Below, piece by piece: positions 57,101-64,000 of a stretch of 64,000 nt of DNA. Numbering within the stretch: the first letter of the stretch is position 1; the number at the start of each line of letters is the position of its first letter. The position numbers and the translations under genes were made by a program. Below the pieces are notes generated by a model that was not told the origin of the DNA, did not search any database, and saw only the letters and a program-made list of their open reading frames with translations. The stretch is from Fallopia convolvulus (lineage: Eukaryota; Streptophyta; Magnoliopsida; Caryophyllales; Polygonaceae), in contig OZ024724.1 of the NCBI GenBank assembly GCA_964016875.1, positions 13,992,501 to 14,056,500 on the forward strand, written 5' to 3'.

Positions 57101-60100
57101 ATATAAAATATATAGTAAATATATATGTTAAAGTAGGAGAGACGAAGTGAAAGGGGATACCCTTTGTTGTGGGAGGAAATAGAGAAAGAGAAAGAGGAAG
57201 AGAAAGAGGAAAGGAAAAGTGAAAAATGATGTGGATGATAGAGAAAATGAGATGTCAAAAGGAGAGAAGGAGAGAGAAAATTGAGAGAGGATTGTATATA
57301 CTAGCTTGTTTTCAAAACCAACTTTCCATGTGGGATTCACAATTGAACCCCAACAATCTCCCCCTCACTTGTGAATCCTGACAAGCCCGAACGGCGGACC
57401 CTCCCGATCCCTAAGCCAAACCATCGACTCTGATACCACTTGTTACGGGGGAGACGTGCCCAATTGTCAAGCCTAGTACACAAGCCCATAGGGTTTCATA
57501 TCCCAAAACCAATTGATAATAGGAGTGACTCATAATCTTATATACTAGCTTGTTTTCACTCCTAACTTCTTATGTGGGATTCACAATTGAACCCCAACAA
57601 TTAGAAAAGCTATTTAGTGATAAAATTCGAAAAGTTTGTAGCATGATTTAAATTAGAGTGTGTTTTCACTTTAAAGTTAAAATGATATTTTGAGTTAAAA
57701 TATTTTTTGACGTGTCTTGAAAAATGTAAAAATTATAAAAGTTGCACGTATTTTAATTATGTTTAAAATATAATTTCGGGATAAAATGAAATTTTTGGTT
57801 GAATGCTTGATTATACTATACAACTTTCCCGACCAGTTTATTTGAGTTGACTGAGGTTTTATGTAAATACTCCCTCCGTTTCACCATTCTTGATCTTAGA
57901 CAAAATTTCACACATATTACGATTTTTTTTCCTCCAAATTGCCCTATTAAATACTCTTTCTTTTTTCTCAAGTACCAAGAAATTTTGGGATATGTGTAAT
58001 GTGGGGCTTCCATCCCAAAACCAATTGATAATAGAAGGAGTGACCCATAACCTTATATACTAGCTTGTTTTCACTCCCAACTTCCCATTTTGGGATTCAC
58101 AATTGAACCCCAACAATCTCCCCCCTCACTTGTGAATCCTCACAAGCCCGAACGGTGGACCCTCCCTGTCCCTAAGCCGAACTATCGGCTCTGATACCAC
58201 TTGTTACGGGGGAGACGTGCCCAATTGCCAAGCCTAGTACACAAGCCCATAGGGTTTCAACCCAAAACCAATTGGTAATAGGAGGAATGACCCATAACCT
58301 TATATACTAGCTTGTTTTCACTCTCAACTTCCCATATGGGATTCACAATTGAACCCCAACAATTAGAAAAGCTATTTAGTGATAGAATTTGAAAAGTTTG
58401 TAGCATGATTTAAATTAGAGTGCGTTTTTACTTTAAAGTTAAAATGATATTTTGAGTTAAAATATTTTTTGACGTGTCTTGAAAAATGTAAAAATTATAA
58501 AAGTTGCACGTATTTTAATTATGTTTAAAATATAATTTCAGGACAAAATGAAATTTTTGGTTGAATGCTTGATTATACTATACAACTTTCCCGACCAGTT
58601 TATTTCAGTTGACCGAGGTTTTATATAAATACTCCCTCCATTTCACAATTCTTGATCTCTGACAAAATTTCACACATATTAAGGATTTTTTTTTCCAAAT
58701 ATCCCTATTAAATACTCTTTCTTTTTTCTCAAGTACCAATAAATTTTAAGATATGTGTAATGTGGGGATATACACAAGGATATAAATGGAAAAAAATTTA
58801 CATGAATAACTATTTTGAAACAAAAAAAAAAGACTTTAAGAACAAGTATTGTGAAACCAAGAGAGTAGATGTTTGCAAGAGGAAGCGTGTCAGTGGGGCG
58901 TTGGGGAGATTATGGTCAAAGCACTTTTAACTTTAATGTTGATCCCGGTTATATAAATCGGATGATAATGGTCTCTCTTAGAGAAAATATTTTTTTTTTC
59001 GATTCTGCCATCAATTGTCCTCAGCGTATGTCATAGAGAAAATATCAAGTCTATATTCTTTCAAGATTCAGATGGCCGAAAATATGGACCTTTTGGTGGA
59101 AAAATCCTAAAGATACTAGATAAAATACGTATAATGTTATAGAAATTTTTTGTGCATATATGAATTTGATTAAAATTTAATAAATAAAAATAAATTTTTA
59201 TAAAATTCAGTACAAGACACGAGAACTAAGATCCAAATATTAAAATACCTTTCAGAAATTAAATTTATGTAAATAATCATCAATATTTTGTGAAAATTTT
59301 AAATTTTTAATGAAAGTTATATTTTTAATAATATTTTATATAAAGATATAGTATTTTTTATCATTTTTAATCAAACAACTTTTAAAATTCGTTTATCAAA
59401 ATTTATTATTTTTTAATATAAAAGATAAAAAAGAAATTTAATATGACAAGCTGAAATTATATAAATAAAAATTAATTTGTTTGAAATATGATATGTGGTG
59501 GTACTAGAATCGCTCTAGTGGTCCAAAAAAAGTCCGCTTTTGTAATATAATATTAATTAATACCAAAGAATAAAATTAAGCAAATGCATGTTATATTGCT
59601 ATACAACTTCCCTAATTTTATTTGAGTATGAAATAGATGAATGCAAAAGCAACCCTTTTGGTTGGGCCATGGGGAGATTCTGGTCGAAACACTTTTAGCT
59701 TTGACATTGATCATGGTTATGTAAAACGGATAATGGTCTCTTATGGAAAAGAAAATATCAAATCCATATCCTTTCAAGATTCAAATGGTCGAGAGTACGG
59801 ACCTTTTGGTGGACAAAATCCTGAAGATACTGATGTACAAAATGTGGTAAGTATATTATCTCTACTCTTTCCTTATTTATAAGAAGAAGGCAACAAATTA
59901 AACCTACAATTTCTTACATGTAATTTGTAGATTGAGATTGAGAATTCTCAACGGTTGACATCTATTAGTGGGACATATGGATTATTTGATGGATTGACGG
60001 AGATCACATCACTCTCATTCCAAATAAATAATACTATCAATGGACCGTACGGGACTCCGACCGGAACTTCTTTCTCCATCCCAATACAAGGGAGTGAGGT

Positions 60101-60975
60101 CACTGGATTTTTTGGAAAATCAGGCTGGTACCTTGATTCAATTGGCATTTACATCAAACAACAGGTACTTATCTTATTTACCCCTTAATTTGCTTTGTAA
60201 ATAACTCCATTCCCTGTGATGAGAGCATAGGACTGGCCGAAAATGAATTCAATAACTAGTTAGTGGTGTCGTGTCACACTCAACTATGACCCAAATATTA
60301 AAATACCTTTCAGAAATAAGAAAAAAATTTAAAAAATATGATTTAGAATTTATATAATTTGATATATATATATATGCTATTTTTATATAAAAATGAGATT
60401 GTTTTTGAGATTTATATAACCATAATTATAGGAAAAAGATATAAAATTTACACTCAATCTAATTAATTAGAAGAATATAAATCTTATATTAGTTACAAAA
60501 CACGAGTTTTCTTATCCTGAAACGAACTCTTATCCTGAAACGGATGCACCTTTCTTAGTTCGTAATGCACTTTTCGCATTTTTGAGTGCACTTTTTCGGC
60601 TTTGACTTTTTATACTTTGCAATGCACTTTTCATATTTTTTGTAGTGCACTTTTTCGGATTGTATTTTTTATATTTTTTAATGCACTTTTGTATGAAAAG
60701 TGCACTACGAACTAGGAAAAATACATTCTTTTCACGGTGTAGGATAAGAGTTTGTTTCATTTGAACTAAATTCTACAAAACACCACTATTAATATAATTA
60801 AAAGTCAAGTTTTTTATCTAATTTCTTCAAACAAGTCGTTAACTCCAATATGTTATTTTTATTCAATTGACTTGTGCTGTAATAGATGGGACCCTCCAAA
60901 GTCACCACTAACCTCGATCGATGGTATGATCGATTTTTACGATTTTCTTCCTTTGCCTTGCAGGATACAATTTAA
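51143..60975 (+). CDS. Jacalin-related lectin with four jacalin domains (split gene)
   Basis: Proposed exons: 51143-51145 (ATG only), 51237-51443, 51541-51780, 52195-52404, 52529-52762, 54472-54684, 54757-54987, 59637-59846, 59931-60164 and 60964-60975 (GAT ACA ATT TAA). All have lengths divisible by three and all introns are phase 0 with GT-AG ends, giving about 597 residues. The exon at 52195 opens with ATA TTT, not ATG, which supports one multi-domain gene over separate ones. Each jacalin domain uses two exons, and the fold binds mannose- or galactose-type sugars. There is no signal peptide, so it is probably cytosolic/nuclear. A poly(A) signal follows at 61064-61069. Alternatively there are two or more adjacent genes with alternative ends, since each domain can also stop just inside the next intron. 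Confidence 0.72.
51237..51780 (+). CDS. Jacalin domain 1 (exons 51237-51443 and 51541-51780)
   Basis: Starts SVISLGAWGGPGGSRW with the Gly-rich loop usual in jacalins, continues IKSFSFTDASGVFSGTFGG, and ends GFYGRAGSYLNSIGIHVEP. The sugar-binding motif GxxxD is here GSYLN, Asp replaced by Asn. This domain is the most diverged of the four. Reading on into the intron would give Val and stop (51784-51786). Confidence 0.85.
52195..52762 (+). CDS. Jacalin domain 2 (exons 52195-52404 and 52529-52762)
   Basis: Contains VSVGPWGDFGQSNF, ISFQDSDGRKYGPFGG, then ISGTYGIFDGLTEITSLSF and GFFGKSGWYLDSIGVYVK. GWYLD is an intact GxxxD motif. The N-terminal loop has Gly-Asp where domain 1 has Gly-Gly. No start codon precedes it, so it needs splicing from upstream. 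Confidence 0.87.
54087..54355. mobile_element. MITE copy 2 (GAGTTTGG family), 10-bp TSD
   Basis: 269 bp in the intron before domain 3. Ends GAGTTTGGTTTAAATGAAAC and (inverted) GAGTTTGGTTCAAATAAAAT. Perfect 10-bp duplication TTGTAATATA at 54077-54086 and 54356-54365. The interior has AGTGCACxTTT words. Confidence 0.9.
54472..54987 (+). CDS. Jacalin domain 3 (exons 54472-54684 and 54757-54987)
   Basis: Begins MNARATTLLVGPWGDSGR, then KSISFQDSNGREYGPFGG; the second exon has ISGTYGILDGLTEITSL and GKSGWYLDSIGVYVK with an intact GxxxD. It is very close to domain 4, so the two arose by recent duplication. Its first exon starts with ATG and could in theory serve as an independent start. Confidence 0.87.
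55000..56321. other. Large-intron sequence between domains 3 and 4, first part
   Basis: AT-rich. Short, unrecognised ORFs only. 56170-56310 (CTTTATAATGTTGAG, GTGATCGA, TTTTACCTAATAAAAAAA) repeats 51940-52060 before domain 2, showing that flanking intron was duplicated together with the exons. Confidence 0.5.
56322..57599 (-). mobile_element. TRIM element in the lectin intron
   Basis: LTR copies at 56322-57355 (carrying an insertion) and 57441-57599 (159 bp), bounded on the plus strand by TGTTACGGGG and CCCCAACA. The minus-strand primer-binding site AGTGGTATCAGAGTCG (57440-57425) shows orientation. The interior is only about 85 bp. Target duplication ATTAG lies at 56317-56321 and 57600-57604. 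It is a classical very short TRIM. Confidence 0.88.
56422..57294 (+). mobile_element. Insertion in the TRIM LTR, PIF/Harbinger-like
   Basis: Starts GAGCATGTGCAACCAAGAGG after a TTA (56419-56421), like PIF/Harbinger ends, and the TRIM LTR resumes at about 57295. The right end does not match the left, so it is degenerate. Near the left an inverted repeat CAACCAAGAGGA ... TCCTCTTGGTTG occurs. A TATA box precedes a 68-codon Asn/Gln/Pro-rich ORF (56820-57026, MDNHPRNPNKSN) resembling the N-terminus of Harbinger accessory (Myb-like) proteins. The segmental copy at 58007-58114 lacks it, so it arrived after that duplication. Confidence 0.5.
57600..58770. repeat. ~760-bp segmental duplication of TRIM and intron
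   Basis: The unit LTR end + ATTAGAAAAGCTATTTAGTG + intron + Stowaway start occurs twice: 57441-58006 and 58202-58770. The second copy is preceded by a partial LTR (58007-58114) and TRIM interior. The join is at about 58006 inside GTGGGG|CTTCCAT. The copies differ by few bases, so the event was recent. Confidence 0.8.
58632..58865. mobile_element. Stowaway-like MITE (234 bp)
   Basis: Starts CTCCCTCCATTTCACAATTC and ends with its imperfect inverse (GTGAAACCAAGAGAG), flanked by TA on both sides (58630-58631, 58866-58867). CTCCCTCCG-type ends are the mark of Stowaway/Tc1-mariner MITEs. A truncated copy begins at about 57869 (CTCCCTCCGTTTCACC) and is cut by the duplication join. It lies directly before the decayed lectin exon. 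Confidence 0.8.
58870..59113 (+). pseudogene. Decayed jacalin first-exon copy
   Basis: Homologous to 52195-52404 (FARGSVSVG, then WGDYGQSTFNFNVDPGYI). About 60 extra bases (58989-59048) interrupt it, flanked by direct repeats of TAGAGAAAATAT, and a reading-frame loss occurs near GGTGGAAAAATCC. The matching second exon is missing: after 59113 the sequence continues as the intron that in domain 2 lies after the second exon (GATAAAATACGTATAAT, as at about 53238). It is a deleted fifth domain. Confidence 0.85.
59637..60164 (+). CDS. Jacalin domain 4 (exons 59637-59846 and 59931-60164)
   Basis: Begins MNAKATLLVGPWGDSGR, then FQDSNGREYGPFGGQNPED; the second exon has ISGTYGLFDGLTEITSL and GKSGWYLDSIGIYIKQ, with GxxxD intact. 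It is followed by an intron to the terminal mini-exon at 60964, whose acceptor is CCTTTGCCTTGCAG. Confidence 0.87.
60504..60773. mobile_element. MITE copy 3 (GAGTTTGG family), 10-bp TSD
   Basis: 270 bp in the last intron of the lectin gene. Perfect 10-bp duplication TACAAAACAC at 60494-60503 and 60774-60783. The left end is slightly shortened (GAGTTTTCTTATCCTGAAACG). The interior has the same GTGCAC-type words. Confidence 0.9.
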
Positions 60976-61063
60976 TGATCAATCGCGAATTCCTCAGCTT
61001 CCAAATAATACCAGTTTAATTTGCAGAAAAAGTTGTTATTGTGTTGAAATTTTTGAATATTGA

Positions 61064-61069
61064 AATAAA
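61064..61069 (+). terminator. Poly(A) signal of the lectin gene
   Basis: AATAAA about 90 bp after the proposed stop in the last mini-exon, in a T-rich context. It supports 60964-60975 as the terminal coding exon. Confidence 0.5.
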
Positions 61070-61258
61070 ACTATTTTTGCTCGAACAAAGCAAAAATTGT
61101 AATCTATCATTATGTACTTTGAACCTATGGTGTTGCATGTTCGCACTTCACAATGAATTCTCATGTAATAATTTATTGATATATAATCTTCATGAATGCT
61201 ATGTTCTCGCATAGTAGGGTAATTTTTTTATTATTAGATAAGGATTAGGGCGCACTCC

Positions 61259-62203
61259 TTACGGAGGACGTCCTAGAACATCCTTTCGGATGAGAACATT
61301 AAGTTCTGAGTGAGTCTTAATAAACTCATCAGGGAGACTATGACCCAATTTTACAATTTTATCGGCCACAATGTTACATTCCCTCGACACATGCATAATT
61401 GAAATATCATATGTACCATGAATGAACACGAGGATATCAGAGATTATAAGTTCAATCTCCCATGGACATTTATTTATTTCTTTAACCGCATTGATTACTT
61501 GGAGATTGTCTTCCTCAAGTTCTACATTCCTCAATTTTCTGTTTTTCATTTCTCGTATGGCCTCCCTAAAGGCCAAAGCTTCAGCTTTTAGTGTTGACAC
61601 TTTACCAAATTTGCAAGTTTTTAGGTCAATCACTCGGCCAAGGTGATCCCTCATTACAATTCCTCCTGTTGCATGTTTATTAGAAAGTATAGATGCATCA
61701 AAATTAATTTTAATGTGATCCTCTTTAGGCTTTTTCCAACTTCTACCATTTTTATTTTGGTGTTTCGTTTTGCCTACTTTGTCCTTTTTTATGTTTTCCT
61801 CATCTTCCGTCCATTGTTTTGCATTATTCCAGTTTGTGATTTGGGTTCGAATATATGCTGTCAAATCTAGAATACCATTGGATTGATCTTGTTGAAACGT
61901 TAGCTTATTGTGTTGATGCCAGACGCTCCACCATATAATTACCATTTCCATGAACTCTTGTTTCCCTAGTATTTGTTTAAGTTCACTTAGGATTAGTCTA
62001 GGGGTTTTGTTATCAGAACCAAATTCCCTAATCAACCCAGTTGTGTCGTGGTTTATTTTATTGGTTATGTGGATCATATATGGGCATTTTGTTAGAACAT
62101 GATTTGTGTCTTCGTCAGTGCAGTTGCATAATATACATCCTCCTGGTGTCACGACCTGTTTGTCCCGTAGGTGTGCTTTTTGTAGGGAGGCCATAATTGT
62201 CAA
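61259..62203 (-). pseudogene. LINE zf-RVT-like and RNase H domains (314-codon ORF)
   Basis: Open for 314 codons. The start region has CILCNCTDEDTNHVLTKCPY, the Cys/His pattern of the plant zf-RVT domain. From about residue 165, KINFDASI, GGIVMRDHLGRVI, LKAEALAFREAI and VELEEDNLQVINAV match the RNase H domain (RVT_3) with its acidic residues (D, E, and D in EDNLQVI), ending MHVSRECNIVADKIVKLG (the late acidic position is retained as D). It is the 3' end of the LINE ORF2, separated from the RT by stops at about 62204-62420. The segment itself is undamaged. Confidence 0.85.
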
Positions 62204-62420
62204 TCTTCCATAGGAAATTTTTAACTTTCGGATATGTATCCAATTTCCATATCTAGTTATTTAGGCTTGTCGCTTGGTTTTCCCTATTAATAATGAGCTC
62301 AATTGCCGATGCGATGGAGAACCACCCATTTTTGCTGGGTGCCCAATATAGTCGATCATGTATGTAATTATCCGGAATCGGTAGTGATTGTATTTGGTCA
62401 ACTATAGAGTCTGGTAGCTC

Positions 62421-64000
62421 CTACCTTAATTTGTCTGTCTTCCATGTTTTGTTGTTTGATATCCAGTCAACTACTTTTGAAGTTTCTTCAATATTTGTCG
62501 AATTCTTAGCATGGGTGAGTAGAGGGCCTTCAAGGATCCATCTATCTTTCCAAAACTTAACCGTCTTACCATCTCCGATTTGCCATATTAATCCCTTGTA
62601 AAATTCTTCTCTAAGTTGTTTTAGTTTTTTCCATTGCCAATACGCGTTTTGTTTAGGCCTATATGTGAAGAGACTCTCATTTTTAAGATATTTCTGCGTC
62701 ACAATTCTTACCCAGATATTATTTGGCTCTGCTAGAATTTTCCTTAGCAATTTCATTTGTAATGCCTTGTTCATATGTTCCGTTTTCCTTATCCCTAATC
62801 CTCCCATGTCTTTTGGTTTGCATATTTTATCCCGCCCCACAAGTGGTTTGTATTATCTATCCTTGTTCCATAGAAATTTTTTATTAATTCTATCCATTTT
62901 CGTATGTATTGAGTTTGGGAGCATAAAGCTTTGCATCACGTAATTAGGTTTCGTAGTGAGGTTTTCTCTAATCAAAGTCGTTCGCCCTTCTAAAGAAAGA
63001 GAGTTGGCTTTCCATTTGGTAAGTTGATTCTGAGTCTTTCCTATCGTGTCCCTAAAAGTATCTTTGTTCACTTTACCATTAATCATTAGGCATCCGAGGT
63101 ATTTTTCAATATTTGTCATTGTTGGAATTCCTAGGGTTTGATGAACAATGTCTCTCTGCTGAGCGCTCATGTTTTTAGAGGTTTGGAATGCAGATTTGTT
63201 GTAATTCACTTTTTGGCCCGAAATCCAACAAAATTCATCAATTATAGTTTTTACTTTGTTACACGATCCCTGTGATGCTTTAGCGAAAATAATAATGTCA
63301 TCATGAAAGATAAAAAGGGTATTTTAGCACCTCCACGAGAGATTGGGAAGCCAATCGAGTTATTGTCAGTTTCACTTGTTATTTGTAGCTTCCGTGCCAG
63401 GATTTCTGCTGCAATTACAAATAGGAAAGGTGATAAAGGGTCACCCTGTCTTAGTCCTCTTTCCGGCGTGAACGGCTCCGTAGGTCCATTATTGACCAAG
63501 ATCGACAGTGAAACTTTGCATATACATTCACGGATCCATCCTATAATTTTTTTTATCAAATCCAAATTTCTCTAAAATTGTTAGCAGGTAGTCCCAATCA
63601 ACCCGATCATATGCTTTTTCCATATCAAGTTTGATAGCTACCCACCCATCTTTATTTTTGTTGTTTCTAAAGGAGTGAAGTATCTCATGGGCAATTAGCA
63701 CATTGTCTTGGATTGCACGATTTGCTACAAAAGCTCCTTGCAACGAATGTGTAATTTTGATTATTACTTTCTTCAGTCTTTCCGTTATAATTTTGGAAAT
63801 GACTTTATAAATAGTGGAGCATAGACTAATCGGTCTATAGTGGTTTGTCGAGCTTGGGTTTTCTATTTTCGGTATAAGGGTTATGAAAGTATGGTTGATT
63901 TGCCTTCAAATTTTACCTGAGTGGAAGAAACTTTTCACTGCCTTGATAACCATAGGACCCACAATATCCCAATATCTCTTATAAAACTTTGCTTTCATAC
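62421..64000 (-). pseudogene. LINE reverse transcriptase, broken
   Basis: From the edge, HYRPISLCSTIYKVISKII, QGAFVANRAIQDNVLIAHEI, KLDMEKAYDRVDWDYL, ERGLRQGDPLSPFLFVIAAE and, in another frame, FHDDIIIFAKAS mark RT motifs in order; the FxDD catalytic pair is kept (family form FADD). Then YLGCLMINGKVNK, SLSLEGRTTLI and GGLGIRKTEHMNKALQMKLL follow. Defects seen: a TGA near 63914, a frameshift near 63555, a second near 63310, and stops near 62850 and 62420. It would copy LINE RNA at the target site if intact. Confidence 0.85.

Larger units (their letters stand above)
61222..64000 (-). mobile_element. L1-like LINE, 3' part, running off the right edge
   Basis: Minus-strand reading gives reverse transcriptase, zf-RVT-like and RNase H parts in LINE order. 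The 3' end is an A-rich tail (minus strand TAATAATAAAAAAAT, about 61236-61222). The 5' part lies outside the window. Frameshifts and stops make it non-functional. No target duplication was identified. Confidence 0.85.

Noticed and set aside
60872..61063. 63-codon ORF after the last lectin domain
   Set aside because: It overlaps the intron/last-exon border in another frame and lacks features.
1..64000. Integrated pararetrovirus or other viral gene
   Set aside because: All polymerase-type pieces fit gypsy, MULE or LINE families; no movement-protein or coat-protein motif was seen.

Overview
The window is nuclear DNA of a flowering plant, most likely a eudicot. It is AT-rich, has spliced genes with GT-AG introns, and is dominated by nested plant retrotransposons, MITEs and Helitrons. 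No rRNA, intact tRNA, CRISPR array or bacterial-style operon is visible. Only two loci look like functional host genes: a ribosome-inactivating-protein (RIP) gene on the minus strand (41431-43023) and a split jacalin-related lectin gene on the plus strand (coding exons within 51143-60975).

Layout. 1-9531: 3' half of an Athila/Tat-like Ty3/gypsy element (broken integrase, accessory ORF, polypurine tract, 3' LTR). A second LTR element with an intact gag-like ORF is inserted in its accessory ORF (2607-5463, target duplication CTAGC). 9532-13974: an aspartic-protease relic, then a ~105-bp tandem repeat array split by another Athila/Tat-like element (10822-13422). 13975-16150: a complete short non-autonomous LTR element (target duplication AACCC). 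16151-20064: a decayed gypsy-type reading frame on the minus strand and an LTR-like promoter segment with four ~122-bp repeats. 21727-26434: a small TRIM element interrupted by a ~4.06-kb solo LTR (target duplication GTTGC). 26732-31049: a complete non-autonomous LTR element with no gag/pol. 31885-32451: start of another gypsy element on the minus strand.

33.3-41.2 kb holds two convergent transposon-associated genes: a broken plant-mobile-domain (PMD) gene on the plus strand and a MULE on the minus strand, whose transposase is followed by an OTU-type cysteine-protease domain. The RIP gene follows, then two minus-strand Helitrons, a copia LTR end, a 78-bp minisatellite, and the lectin gene with four jacalin domains (two phase-0 exons each) plus a decayed domain copy. 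Its introns and flanks carry MITEs, a TRIM and a segmental duplication. The right edge is an L1-like LINE relic on the minus strand (61222-64000).

Two themes stand out. First, several unrelated mobile elements each carry their own short GC-rich palindrome, repeated many times through LTR, untranslated and coding sequence. Second, a MITE family is present three times, each copy flanked by a perfect 10-bp target duplication. The RIP and lectin genes lie 8 kb apart, and both families are usually defence-related.
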